Shown: one piece after another, positions 25,648 through 33,482 of the stretch
Layout of the letters: each line of letters starts with the position of its first letter
How positions within the stretch are numbered: position 1 is the stretch's first letter
Source: Candidatus Sulfopaludibacter sp. SbA3
GTDB lineage: Bacteria > Acidobacteriota > Terriglobia > Bryobacterales > Bryobacteraceae
Assembly: GCA_945893365.1 (NCBI GenBank)
Contig: CAMDED010000081.1
Location: forward strand, 1-33,482
Direction: 5' to 3'
DNA length: 33,482 bases
The notes under the pieces: model-generated
Databases searched by the model: none
The model's input: only the letters and a program-made list of their open reading frames with translations
Told to the model about the DNA's origin: nothing
Program-made: the position numbers and the translations under genes

Positions 25648-26492
25648 CCGTTCAGTAGCCCGGGAAGTTCAGCGGAGGGCAGCCGCAGCCCAACATAGAA
25701 CGTTCCGAACATCGCATAGATGGCGCTCACTTCGTCGAAGCGCATCTCGTAAATCAGCTTCTTGAAGACGAGCGGTTCGTCGGCGAACAGATCGACGCCC
25801 CATTCCCAATCGTCGAAGCCGACCGACGTCGTAATGATCTGTTTGACCGCGCCCGCGTAGCGGCGCCCTATCCTGCCATGACTGTCCGTCAGTTGCGATC
25901 GCTCCGAAAGCGGCAGCATGTACCAGTTTTTCGCTTCGCCGCGACGGCGGTCCATCGGGTAAAAGCAGCAGTATTTTCGCGGCGGGATCTCCGGCCACAA
26001 GCGCGGCGCCATGGCCTTGCGTTGATAGGCGAGGGTTTCTTCGATGCCCGCGTTCCATTCCGGGCTGTGCGGCGCAACGCCTTTTTCAAGCAGGCTCGCG
26101 TAAACCCGCGAAGTCGATTCGTAGAGTCCCAGTTCGACCATGGAAAGATACGAACTCGTCTGCTCCAGATAATCAGACAGGCGCAGCCGCGCGAGCTTCA
26201 GTTCAACGTGATTCAGTTCCTCGAAACTTCGCCGGAAGTGGACGAACATCAAGTCGCCCTTGTGTCCGAGCAGCGAATATAGCGCGGATTGCCGCTCGCC
26301 GGGCTGCTCCATCTCCGCGAGCGTGGAGAGCGCTTCGTCGAGCACGCTTTTTCTCGCGCTATCGGAAAGCTCCCTCCAGGCGGACCAGCGCACGCGCATC
26401 ATTTGATGCAGTACGCTTGAGCCTTCCATCGTCAGGGGGACCGCCGGAGCTTCGGGCGCCGCCGCGGGAGTTACGTGTTCTTCGGGTCTCAT
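25644..26492 (-). CDS. hemQ: Coproheme decarboxylase (HemQ/ChdC, chlorite-dismutase family)
   Basis: Converts coproheme to heme b with peroxide in the coproporphyrin-dependent pathway. The 282-residue product has the family core YCCFYPMDRRRGEAKNWYMLPLSERSQLTDSHGRIGRRYAG and VKQIITTSVGFDDWEWGVDLFADEPLVFKKLIYEMRFDEVSAIYAMFGTFYVG. The catalytic Tyr is in FYPM and the SHG histidine is probably the heme ligand. A Pro/Ala-rich N-terminal tail of about 20 residues is dispensable-looking; a start at the Met of MEGSSVLHQMM is an alternative. It sits immediately downstream (in its own direction) of the repeat array at 26523-27058. Confidence 0.92.
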   Translation of the reverse strand: MRPEEHVTPAAAPEAPAVPLTMEGSSVLHQMMRVRWSAWRELSDSARKSVLDEALSTLAEMEQPGERQSALYSLLGHKGDLMFVHFRRSFEELNHVELKLARLRLSDYLEQTSSYLSMVELGLYESTSRVYASLLEKGVAPHSPEWNAGIEETLAYQRKAMAPRLWPEIPPRKYCCFYPMDRRRGEAKNWYMLPLSERSQLTDSHGRIGRRYAGAVKQIITTSVGFDDWEWGVDLFADEPLVFKKLIYEMRFDEVSAIYAMFGTFYVGLRLPSAELPGLLNG

Positions 26493-26522
26493 CTCATACC
26501 ACTATACTTTGCCGTGTTCCTT

Positions 26523-27058
26523 GGAAGATGCCGCAACGGGGGTGGGAGAACAAGCCGCGACGGGCGGGAGAACAAGCCGCGACGGGCGGGAGGACAGGCC
26601 GCGACGGGCGCGGGAGAAGATGCCGCGACGGGTGTGGGAGAACAAGCCGCGACGGGCGTGGGAGAACAAGCCGTGACGGGCGGTGGGAGAAAGGGCCGCC
26701 ACGGGTGTGGGAGAACGGGCCGCCACAGGTGTGGGAGAACAAGCCGTGACGGGCGGTGGGAGAACGGGCCGCCACGGGTGTGGGAGAACGGGCCGCCACG
26801 GGTGTGGGAGAACAAGCCGCAGCGGGCTGGGAGGACAGGCCGCAACGGGGGTGGGAGAAGATGCCGCGACGGGGGTGGGAGAACAAGCCGCGACGGGCGT
26901 GGGAGAACAAGCCGTGACGGGAAACAAGCCGCAAGGACGACAGGCCGCGACGGGGCGTGGAAGAGCAGGCCGCAAACGGGCTGCGAGAATAAGCCGCGCG
27001 ACGGCCTGGAGACAAGCCGCAACGGGCTGGAAGAAAACAGGCCGCGACAGGCATGGGG
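26523..27058. repeat. Degenerate 24-bp tandem repeat array between gcvPB and hemQ
   Basis: About 22 units with consensus close to GGGAGAACAAGCCGCGACGG plus GCGT. The first 16 or so are regular at 22-25 bp; the distal units (from about 26920) drift in length. Variants alternate: CAAGCCGCGAC, CAAGCCGTGAC, CGGGCCGCCAC, GATGCCGCGAC. A three-unit block (GATGCCGCGAC, CAAGCCGCGAC, CAAGCCGTGAC) occurs near 26610 and again about 250 bp later near 26860, so there was a higher-order duplication. The period is a multiple of three, which creates long Arg/Gly-rich open frames on both strands; none has a credible start context. No spacers are present, so it is not CRISPR. It fills nearly the whole gap upstream of hemQ. 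Confidence 0.9.
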
Positions 27059-27112
27059 CGAGCGGTGGTTGACTTTTGCTACGCGGCACTCGCGGAGCCT
27101 CGGACCGCTTCC

Positions 27113-28600
27113 TTAGCCTTGGACCGCCGCCGGAGGACGCCACCGGAGAATCGGCTTCCTCGCCGCCGTCACTTCGTCCACTTTGCTCGTCCGCGTGCTG
27201 TGCGGAGCGCTCAGCACCAATTGCGGGTCGGTCTCGATCTCCCTGGCGATCGAGATCATCGACTCGACAAACACATCGATTTCCCGCAGGCTCTCCGTCT
27301 CGGTCGGCTCGATCATCAACGCGCCATGCACAATCAGAGGGAAGCTCACCGTGTAGGGGTGGAAACCGTAGTCGATCAGCCGCTTCGCAATGTCGCCCGT
27401 GCGGACTCCCAGCTTTGCCTGCCGGTCGTCGCTGAAGACCACCTCGTGCATGTTCGGCGCTTTGTACGGCAGGTCGAAGTAGGGCTCCAGTTTCTTGCGG
27501 ATGTAGTTTGCGTTCAGCACGGCGTCCACCGTGGCGTTTCGCAAACCCTCGCCACCGTGGGCCAGAATGTACGCAAGGGCGCGCACCATCACGCCGAAAT
27601 TGCCGTAAAACGCCCGCACTTTGCCGATCGATTTCGACCGCTTGTAGTCGAACTTCAGGTTCCTGCCCCCGCGCCGGATGCGTGGAGCCGGGAGGAACGG
27701 TTCGAGGATCTTCTTTACCGCCACCGGACCTCCGCCAGGCCCGCCGCCGCCGTGAGGCGTGGAGAAGGTCTTGTGCAGATTGATATGCATCACGTCGACG
27801 CCGAAGTCTCCCGGCCGCGCGATGCCGACGAGCGCGTTCATGTTCGCGCCGTCCATGTAAACCAGGCCGCCCTTCGCGTGCACGATCGCGGCCGCGTTCA
27901 CGATGCTTTCCTCGAAGACGCCCAGCGTGTTCGGATTCGTGACCATTAGCCCCGCGACGTCTTTGCTCATCGCCTTGGCGAGCACTTCGAGGTCGATTCC
28001 GCCCGCTGCGTTCGACCGTATGTTTTCCACTTCGTAGCCGGCAATCGCCGCCGTCGCCGGGTTCGTCCCGTGCGCCGAATCCGGAATCAGAATTTTCTTG
28101 CGCGGATTTCCTCGCTTCTCGAGCAAGGCGCGGATGAGCAGAATACCCGTCAGCTCGCCGTGCGCGCCGGCCGCCGGCTCGATGGTCACGGCGTCCATCC
28201 CGCTTATTTCCGCGAGCGCGTCTTCGAGCTGCACGATGATCTTCATCGCGCCCTGCGACAGCGACTCCGGCTGGTAGGGATGCGCCCACGCCAGTCCGTC
28301 AAGCCGCGCCACAAGTTCATTCACGCGCGGGTTGTATTTCATGGTGCAGGAGCCGAGCGGATAGAGGCCCAGGTCGATCGCGTAGTTCCAGGTGGAAAGC
28401 CGCGTGAAATGGCGGATGACCTCCACTTCGCTGACCTCCGGAAACCCGTCGATGTCCTTGCGGACGTTCGCCGCGCCAAGCGCCGCCCGAGGATCGACTT
28501 CGGGCACGTCGAGCGCCGGGAGTTGGTAGCCCTTCTTGCCCGGAGAACTCATCTCAAAGAGAAGGTCTTCGTTCTGCGTGATGTGGGATCGGACTTTCAT
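27113..28600 (-). CDS. gcvPB: Glycine dehydrogenase (decarboxylating) subunit 2
   Basis: PLP-carrying half of the glycine-cleavage P protein. The 495-residue product has GYQLPALDVPE, LYPLGSCTMKYNPRVNE, TIEPAAGAHGELTGI, IPDSAHGTNPATA, VFEESIVNAAAIV and the PLP-lysine segment MHINLHKTFSTPHGGGGPGGGP. The C-terminal end (RKPILRWRPPAAVQG) stops just before the repeat array. It is the last gene of the gcv operon, 30 bp after gcvPA. Confidence 0.96.
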   Translation of the reverse strand: MKVRSHITQNEDLLFEMSSPGKKGYQLPALDVPEVDPRAALGAANVRKDIDGFPEVSEVEVIRHFTRLSTWNYAIDLGLYPLGSCTMKYNPRVNELVARLDGLAWAHPYQPESLSQGAMKIIVQLEDALAEISGMDAVTIEPAAGAHGELTGILLIRALLEKRGNPRKKILIPDSAHGTNPATAAIAGYEVENIRSNAAGGIDLEVLAKAMSKDVAGLMVTNPNTLGVFEESIVNAAAIVHAKGGLVYMDGANMNALVGIARPGDFGVDVMHINLHKTFSTPHGGGGPGGGPVAVKKILEPFLPAPRIRRGGRNLKFDYKRSKSIGKVRAFYGNFGVMVRALAYILAHGGEGLRNATVDAVLNANYIRKKLEPYFDLPYKAPNMHEVVFSDDRQAKLGVRTGDIAKRLIDYGFHPYTVSFPLIVHGALMIEPTETESLREIDVFVESMISIAREIETDPQLVLSAPHSTRTSKVDEVTAARKPILRWRPPAAVQG

Positions 28601-28630
28601 GTCTGTTCAGGCGCTACCGTTCGCGGAATT

Positions 28631-29950
28631 CTATTGAGGAGCCATTTCCTGGGCAAGCGCATCCATATGCTCGCGCTTCGTCATTTCCGTGGCGCAAAGC
28701 AGCACCGAGCCCGCCAGCTCCGGATAGAACCGGTCGAGCGGCAACCCGCCCACGATGCGTTTCTTCAGCAGCGCTTTGTTGACGGCTTCCGGCGCCCTTC
28801 CGCCGCACTCCGCGACAAACTCGTTGAAGAACGGACCGCTAAACCGCGGCTTCACTTTTCCAGCCAGGTAGTGGGCTTTGGATAAGTTCTGCAGCGCCAG
28901 CTCGCGCAGCCCCTCTTTGCCATAGATCGACAGGTAGACGGTCGCCATCAGAGCGATCAGAGCCTGGTTGGTGCAGATGTTCGACGTCGCCTTCTCTCTG
29001 CGGATGTGCTGCTCGCGCGTCGAAAGCGTGAGGCAAAAGGCGCGATTGCCGCGCGAGTCCTTCGTCTCACCCACCAGGCGTCCGGGCATCTGCCGGATAA
29101 AGCGCTCTTTCGTCGCCATGATGCCGGCAAACGGCCCGCCGAAGCTCGGCGGGATTGCGAAGGACTGAAGCTCGCCCGCCACAATGTCCGCGTCCACCGG
29201 CGGCTCGAGCAATCCAAGCGAAACGGCTTCGGCGAAAACGAAAATCAGCAGCGCGCCGTGGCGATGCGCAATCTCCGCCGCCGCCTTCACGTTCTCCACC
29301 ACTCCGAAAAAGTTCGGCGATTGGACGATCACCGCCGCCGTGTCAGCCGTAATCGACCGCTCCAGCTCTTCCAGATTCGCCGCGCCCGAATCACCGTCGT
29401 ATCCGAATTCGACAACCGGCATTCCCTGATTCTTCGCGTAGGTGTTGAGCACGGCGCGGTACTCCGGATGGAGCGCGCGGGAAACGGCGACGCCGCTGCG
29501 CTTCGTGACGCGTACGGCCATCATCGCCGCTTCGGGAACCGCCGTCGACCCGTCGTACATAGAGGCATTCGCCACATCCATGCCGGTCAACTGGCAGATC
29601 ATCGTCTGAAACTCGAAGATCGTCGTCAGCGTGCCCTGGGCGATCTCCGCCTGGTAGGGTGTGTACGAAGTAAGAAACTCGCCGCGCGAAACCACGGTAT
29701 CCACAAGCACGGGGCGGAAGTGCGAGTAAACCCCGGCGCCCAGAAACGCTGCATATCCGGTCGCGCATTCGGCGGCCCGGCCCCGAAAATACTCCACGAT
29801 TTCGTACTCGGAAATCCCCGGCGCAAGATTCAACGGGCGGTTCAGCCGGACTTCCGGAGGCAGATGCTCGAATAGCTGGTCCGCGGAATCGAGGCCGCAG
29901 GCCTCAATCATCTGCCGGCGTTCAGAGGGTGACTTGGGAAGATAGCGCAA
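28631..29950 (-). CDS. gcvPA: Glycine dehydrogenase (decarboxylating) subunit 1
   Basis: Non-PLP half of the split P protein, 439 aa. [107 protein letters not shown] and [13 protein letters not shown] are typical. The start is TTG at 29950, directly abutting the gcvH TAG, with AGGAG about 13 nt upstream. Low-efficiency initiation coupled to gcvH termination is likely. Confidence 0.95.
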   Translation of the reverse strand: MRYLPKSPSERRQMIEACGLDSADQLFEHLPPEVRLNRPLNLAPGISEYEIVEYFRGRAAECATGYAAFLGAGVYSHFRPVLVDTVVSRGEFLTSYTPYQAEIAQGTLTTIFEFQTMICQLTGMDVANASMYDGSTAVPEAAMMAVRVTKRSGVAVSRALHPEYRAVLNTYAKNQGMPVVEFGYDGDSGAANLEELERSITADTAAVIVQSPNFFGVVENVKAAAEIAHRHGALLIFVFAEAVSLGLLEPPVDADIVAGELQSFAIPPSFGGPFAGIMATKERFIRQMPGRLVGETKDSRGNRAFCLTLSTREQHIRREKATSNICTNQALIALMATVYLSIYGKEGLRELALQNLSKAHYLAGKVKPRFSGPFFNEFVAECGGRAPEAVNKALLKKRIVGGLPLDRFYPELAGSVLLCATEMTKREHMDALAQEMAPQ

Positions 29951-30334
29951 CTAGCTTTCGGCTCCTACATAAGTTTGATACTCGGAAGCGCTCATCAGAT
30001 TCACGATATCCCCGGGCGCGCTCAGACGAACTTTCACAAGCCACGCTTCTCCGTGCGGATCGGCGTTCAGCTTTTCGGGCGCGGTGGAAAGCTCGTCGTT
30101 GACGGCGGTCACTTCGCCCGAGACCGGCGAATAGATATCCGAGACGGCCTTCACGGACTCAACCGACCCGAGGGGCTTGCCCTGTTCGACCTGCGCCCCG
30201 ACTTTCGGAAGGTCCACGTAGACAATGTCGCCAAGCGCCTCCTGGGCGTGATGCGTGATGCCGACGATGCCCGTGTCCCCTTCGACGCGCACCCACTCAT
30301 GCTCTTTGGTATAGCGGAGATCTTCTGGATACAT
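29951..30334 (-). CDS. gcvH: Glycine cleavage system H protein
   Basis: Lipoyl carrier shuttling the aminomethyl group between P, T and L proteins. ATG 30334 follows GAGGTGAG and gives 127 aa: MYPEDLRYTKEHEWVRVEG, ALGDIVYVDLPKVG, and the lipoylation motif GSVESVKAVSDIYSPVSGEV with the modified Lys in ESVKA. The open frame to 30451 upstream overlaps gcvT and is not used. It starts 2 bp after gcvT. Confidence 0.96.
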   Translation of the reverse strand: MYPEDLRYTKEHEWVRVEGDTGIVGITHHAQEALGDIVYVDLPKVGAQVEQGKPLGSVESVKAVSDIYSPVSGEVTAVNDELSTAPEKLNADPHGEAWLVKVRLSAPGDIVNLMSASEYQTYVGAES

Positions 30335-30336
30335 TC

Positions 30337-31440
30337 TCACCTCGCTCGTTTGTAGAACGGCGTCGCGACGGTCACGGCGTCCACGGGCTGCTCGCGCACA
30401 ATCACCTGGATGGCGCGGCCGATCGCGGCCTGTTCCACGGGAAGATAGCACAATCCAATGTTCTTGCCTAGCGTCGGGGAAGGCGACCCGCTCGTGACCC
30501 AGCCGGCGGGCGATCCGTCGACCAGCACCGGATACCCGTCTCGCGCAATGCCCCGGCCCGTCATCTCAAATCCAATGAGCTTACGGCTGACGCCCTTCTC
30601 CTTCTGCTTCGCGAGCGCGCCGCGGCCGGTGAAATCACCCTTCGCCAGCTTCACGATCCAGGCCAGACCGGCGTCAAGCGGCGTAATCGTGGCGTCGATC
30701 TCGTGGCCGTAGAGCGCCATTTTCGCTTCGAGCCGCAAGGTGTTTCGCGCGCCGAGGCCGCACGGCTTGAGACCGAATTCCGCGCCCGCCGAAGCGATTT
30801 CGGCCCATACGCGGGCGGCTTCCGAGGGCGCGATGTAGATCTCGAAGCCATCTTCGCCCGTGTAGCCCATGCGCGAAATTCGCGCTGGTGTACCGCAGAC
30901 CGCGCCGTCCGTAAACCAGTAATACTGGATAGCAGGCAGATCCGCCGTAGTCAGCTTTTGCAACGTTTCGATCGCTCGCGGACCCTGTATCGCAATCTGC
31001 GCGTAGCGCGGGCTGGCAAAATCCACTGTGGCGTCGAAACGATTCTGCTGGACGATGTGCTCGTAGTCCTTATCCTGGTTCGACGCGTTCACGCAGATAA
31101 AGTAGTGGTCGTCCGCCACTTTGTGGACCGAGATATCGTCGCAGAATCCGCCGTGTTCGTAGAGCAATCCCGAATACTGAATCTGCCCGATCTTCAGGTT
31201 CGACGCGGCGTTCGTCGCGATTTGCTCGACCAAACGAAGCGCTTCCCGTCCACGGATTTCGATTTCGCCCATGTGGCTGACGTCGAACATTCCCACGGCG
31301 TTCCGGACGGTATGGTGCTCGTCGAGAATGCCGGAATATTGAACAGGCATGTCCCATCCGCCGAAATCGACCATGCGGGCGCCTAAGGCGCGGTGAACGG
31401 AATTTAGAGGGGTCGCCTTGAGGGACGCGGCACTTGCCAT
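30337..31440 (-). CDS. gcvT: Glycine cleavage system T protein (aminomethyltransferase)
   Basis: Transfers the methylene group to tetrahydrofolate and releases ammonia. From ATG 31440 (MASAASLKATPLNSVHRALG) the protein is 367 aa, standard for GcvT. MVDFGGWDMPVQYSGILDEHHTVRNAVGMFDVSHMGE, SRMGYTGEDGFEIY, GLGARNTLRLEAKMALYGHEID and the C-terminal GWVTSGSPSPTLGKNIGL are diagnostic. The 47-codon extension to 31581 is Pro/Arg-rich and unlike the family, so it is rejected. It is the first gene of the gcv operon. I looked for a glycine riboswitch in the 185 bp upstream and found none. Confidence 0.96.
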   Translation of the reverse strand: MASAASLKATPLNSVHRALGARMVDFGGWDMPVQYSGILDEHHTVRNAVGMFDVSHMGEIEIRGREALRLVEQIATNAASNLKIGQIQYSGLLYEHGGFCDDISVHKVADDHYFICVNASNQDKDYEHIVQQNRFDATVDFASPRYAQIAIQGPRAIETLQKLTTADLPAIQYYWFTDGAVCGTPARISRMGYTGEDGFEIYIAPSEAARVWAEIASAGAEFGLKPCGLGARNTLRLEAKMALYGHEIDATITPLDAGLAWIVKLAKGDFTGRGALAKQKEKGVSRKLIGFEMTGRGIARDGYPVLVDGSPAGWVTSGSPSPTLGKNIGLCYLPVEQAAIGRAIQVIVREQPVDAVTVATPFYKRAR

Positions 31441-31625
31441 TGAAACAGCCAATTTAGCACAAAAACCGCCGTTCTTGCCTTGGAGCGGTGTTGAAGAGGC
31501 GCGAGGGTCGAAAAGCCGGCGGACTGTGGGGGCCGGGTGGGCGTTGGTCCTGCGTGGTTGGGCGAGCGTGTGGCGCGGCATGAGGTAACTGGCGGTAGCT
31601 GGTGGCGGGCGGAAGCCGAAGCTGA

Positions 31626-32414
31626 CTAATAACGTCCGCCTCGGGAGGTCTTCGGCCTCTTTCGGGGCGGGACTTCCTGCGATTTGCCTGTCTCGGCGGC
31701 CTCGGCGCGGTGTTCGGAAATGGGATTAGCTTCGCTCGGTAATTTTTGTTCCGGCTGCATCGGGCAGTTGGGCGGAACGGGTTTCAGAAGGGTGGATTCT
31801 GCGCTTAAGTCTTCACCGATCAAAGAGTTGTCGCTTTCCTCGGGGTTTGGCTCCGGCGGGATCCGCAGTTCGGGTTGTTGTTTGGAAACGGGGTTTGGCG
31901 GTACGCGGACCTCCTGTAAAGGCTGGTTTCCTTCGGTCCAGGCTTCGTCGCGGCGGTCGTCGTCGCGCAGCCGCATGAGGTTGTCGAAGGCTCGCTGGAA
32001 GATTCGCTGGAGACGGGCCTCGTAGCGGTGAAGGAGGTTGAATTCCGGCGTCGCCGAGAGTCCGATAAAGGCGTTGGCGGGGCGCATGGCGGGGTCCGTG
32101 CCGCCTTGGTCCTGAATGTTGGACTTCAAGAGATTGGTCTCCATGGCGCAAGCGCGGCGCATACGCCAAAAAGCGGAGACCATTTCTTCGATGAGACCGT
32201 CTTCGACGCCATCGACGGGGAGGAAGCGGTCGCGGAACTGGCGGTGGAGCTCTTCGAAGCTTTCGCGGGGCTCGGCTTGCAGGAGGACGCAACTGGCGAG
32301 GAGGCCATGGCGATAGGCGTTCTGAGCGGAACGCGCGAGGCCGGCGGGAGTTTTGCGGCCGCGGCCGAGAGCGCCGTTGGCACGGGCGGCTTCAATTTTA
32401 CGTTGAGAACTCAT
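31626..32414 (-). CDS. Hypothetical protein of the repeated RHGLL family
   Basis: 262 residues. The N-terminus MSSQRKIEAARANGALGRGR, KTPAGLARSAQNAYRHGLLASCVLL is a basic stretch I associate with a multi-copy acidobacterial hypothetical family. A helical central region follows (EELHRQFRDRFLPVDGVEDGLIEEMVSAFWRMRRACAMETNLLK and FNLLHRYEARLQRIFQRAFDNLMRLRDD). The C-terminal third is low-complexity, Pro/Glu-rich and probably disordered, ending RKRPKTSRGGRY. There is no signal peptide or membrane segment. A broken copy lies at 19182-19675 beside IS630. The basic N-terminus suggests nucleic-acid binding, but function is unknown. Confidence 0.75.
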   Translation of the reverse strand: MSSQRKIEAARANGALGRGRKTPAGLARSAQNAYRHGLLASCVLLQAEPRESFEELHRQFRDRFLPVDGVEDGLIEEMVSAFWRMRRACAMETNLLKSNIQDQGGTDPAMRPANAFIGLSATPEFNLLHRYEARLQRIFQRAFDNLMRLRDDDRRDEAWTEGNQPLQEVRVPPNPVSKQQPELRIPPEPNPEESDNSLIGEDLSAESTLLKPVPPNCPMQPEQKLPSEANPISEHRAEAAETGKSQEVPPRKRPKTSRGGRY

Positions 32415-32477
32415 AGAGGAGAGGACCTTCTGGTTACAGGGTACACTATGAAGTCAAGTGTTTATCTATTAAGTAGC

Positions 32478-32584
32478 TTGTTATCAGTTAGATGACTCTT
32501 GTGACCGGCTTGGAGAGGTTGGTGCAGTCTTTTTTGGGAGAGTTGGGGATGGAGCTGGTAACGATATTGTTATCAGTTAGATGA
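32478..32584. repeat. Two 18-bp direct repeats upstream of the RHGLL-family gene
   Basis: TTGTTATCAGTTAGATGA occurs at 32478-32495 and, identically, at 32567-32584, 89 bp apart, in the 392-bp gap (32415-32806) between the RHGLL gene and the YgiT gene. The gap is less GC-rich than its surroundings. On the minus strand the copies lie 64 and 153 bp upstream of the RHGLL start, and a TTGACT follows the nearer one, so they could be operator sites. They could equally be remnants of a short duplication. The rest of the gap has a GGCCGGAGGCTGTCCCACA-type inverted motif around 32650-32672 and no gene. Confidence 0.55.
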
Positions 32585-32806
32585 GGCTTTCCGGATGGGC
32601 GCTCGGAGTCGCCGGAACCGCTGGAGGGCCTCTGAGACGAGGCCGTTGACAGGCCGGAGGCTGTCCCACATGGTGGAGGCGGACTGAAAAGCCCTGTCAC
32701 AGATTTTCAAAAGTACCGTTTCGTAAGCCGGCTTCTATTCGGCGCCCGGTCAGGACGGAAGGTTGAGTGGAATGGCGTGGGCGCCTTCCGCTCGAATCAT
32801 TGTGAA

Positions 32807-33031
32807 CTACGCTGCGAACCTCAGAATCTCCACTTCCGCCCCGCTCTTCACCGCGGCTTCAGCCTTACTCATCACCTGTCCGGTCACTGTGTCCGAGAGG
32901 TAATATTCACCACAGTTCTCGCACACTTCCGCTGGTACCTGTTTCAAGATTACAGTGGTGTCGCCTCGCTGAAGGGTCACCGTCACCTGTCCCGGGCGAG
33001 TCTCACCGTGTTTGCACACCACACAATTCAT
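32807..33031 (-). CDS. YgiT-type zinc-finger protein (MqsA-like antitoxin)
   Basis: 74 residues from ATG 33031: MNCVVCKHGETRPGQVTVTL, VILKQVPAEVCENCGEYYLS, TVTGQVMSKAEAAVKSGAEVE. Two CxxC pairs (CVVC and CENC) form the zinc-binding N-terminal domain of MqsA/YgiT. The MqsA DNA-binding C-terminal domain is absent, as in the short antitoxins that pair with DUF4258 toxins. The open extension to 33064 adds 11 residues before the first Cys and lacks family support. The ATG overlaps the stop of a degraded reading frame that resembles a DUF4258 C-terminus. Confidence 0.85.
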   Translation of the reverse strand: MNCVVCKHGETRPGQVTVTLQRGDTTVILKQVPAEVCENCGEYYLSDTVTGQVMSKAEAAVKSGAEVEILRFAA

Positions 33032-33110
33032 TGTTCTCGCCGTTTCCCGACTCCCGGCTCCCACTGCTCCCGCTGGGGCTCATACGCCTCACTATTATGC
33101 GCCTGCCCGT
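33028..33110 (-). pseudogene. Possible DUF4258 toxin remnant (C-terminal end)
   Basis: The minus-strand frame ending at TGA 33028-33030 reads AYEPQREQWEPGVGKRREQ and overlaps the YgiT ATG as ATGA. DUF4258 toxins characteristically end in (T/A)VYEPDPxxWEP followed by basic residues, and RRIIV lies just upstream in a shifted frame where the family has its II-V strand. Nothing further upstream is clearly alignable. If right, the toxin is broken and only the antitoxin survives. Confidence 0.45.
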
Positions 33111-33251
33111 CCCGGCATCCCAAGAGCTTCGTCCCGTTGGGCAGGGCACGTGGATGAAGTTCGCGGGATTTGTCGAAACTGGCAACGCTCGTTCAAGCCA
33201 GTCCCTCGACGACGTGGCTTATGGCCAGAAGACTGAGGCTACGTCGATACC

Positions 33252-33482
33252 TCATCCCTCTTTGAGTTCCTGGATCGTTCCGACAGCTTCCATGCGGGTT
33301 CCGTCTTTCGTACCGCATCCCTTGAACACTTCAGCCTTAGCTACTTTCCGGCGCAAAATTCCTGACATAAGTTTCTTGTTTTCATAAGGCGTCGATCTGG
33401 CGGCGTGCTTGGTTGAACAGAATCGCTTTGTGCGACCCGCGAGGACAAAGATGCATTTCTGCGCTTTCCCTTTGGCACAGCG
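33252..33482 (-). CDS. Hypothetical protein, 5' end outside the window
   Basis: The frame is open from the window edge to TGA at 33252-33254, giving 76 residues that include KCIFVLAGRTKRFCSTKHAARS and end in RMEAVGTIQELKEG. The C-(x)n-RTKRFCSTKHA segment resembles the second half of a CGNR-type or similar small zinc finger (RFCSxxC), with His where the last Cys would be. The stop is 220 bp from the YgiT start, and in between only the toxin-like remnant is seen. Too little is present to assign a function. Confidence 0.45.
   Translation of the reverse strand, partial: RCAKGKAQKCIFVLAGRTKRFCSTKHAARSTPYENKKLMSGILRRKVAKAEVFKGCGTKDGTRMEAVGTIQELKEG

Noticed and set aside
26523-27058. Possible CRISPR array or Arg/Gly-rich repeat protein genes
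   Set aside because: The units are contiguous with no unique spacers, and the open frames exist on both strands simply because the period is a multiple of three; none has a ribosome-binding site or conserved domain.
31441-31625. Glycine riboswitch in front of the gcv operon
   Set aside because: No aptamer core resembling the conserved glycine riboswitch segments was visible upstream of gcvT.

Overview
The window is a GC-rich chromosomal segment, most likely from an acidobacterium of the Solibacter/Bryobacterales type. This is inferred from the very large TonB-dependent receptor with an N-terminal carboxypeptidase-regulatory-like domain and the LPLNGRNY plug signature, from a short divergent Hfq, from a 'RHGLL' hypothetical family present in two copies, and from decayed insertion sequences. 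No rRNA, tRNA or CRISPR array was found.

Layout. 1-114 is the 3' tail of a transposase, probably ISKra4-type. 71-1827 (minus) is a selD-pyrF pair. SelD is itself a selenoprotein: the first 15 codons, including an in-frame TGA followed by a perfect 8-bp hairpin with a GGU loop, lie upstream of the start an ordinary ORF caller would choose. 2021-3300 holds two tandem DUF433/DUF5615 toxin-antitoxin-like pairs in which only one antitoxin-like gene is still open. 3552-9199 (plus) holds a secreted C45-type Ntn hydrolase, valS, nadC and birA. 9228-12779 is the TonB-dependent receptor with its own sigma70-like promoter and a UUCG terminator. 12825-14287 is coaX plus a translationally coupled hypothetical gene. 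14289-16080 (minus) is a parvulin isomerase followed by a formylglycine-generating enzyme that carries a sulfatase-like CVPSR motif near its own N-terminus. 16186-17613 is a DegP/HtrA-type protease.

17616-21919 is a gene graveyard. It contains a frameshifted uridine kinase and a frameshifted gamma-glutamyltranspeptidase joined tail to tail, a frameshifted copy of the RHGLL family, an intact IS630-family element (TA target, 19-bp terminal repeats), and an internally deleted IS4-family element. The IS4 relic has both ends and, between its right end and the transposase, a KTSC-domain gene stopped by an amber codon.

Housekeeping genes resume at 21960: alr (minus), hfq (plus), an acyl-CoA thioesterase (minus), a TPR protein (plus), then hemQ-hemH (minus), which indicates the coproporphyrin-dependent heme route. 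A roughly 535-bp array of degenerate 24-bp repeats separates hemQ from a complete glycine-cleavage operon gcvT-gcvH-gcvPA-gcvPB (minus). The right end holds the intact RHGLL-family gene, a 392-bp gap with two 18-bp direct repeats, an orphan YgiT-type zinc-finger antitoxin with a probable decayed toxin upstream, and a partial hypothetical gene.

The core genes are uninterrupted, while nearly all accessory genes carry frameshifts or stops. This argues for real decay of mobile and toxin-antitoxin DNA rather than uniform sequencing error.
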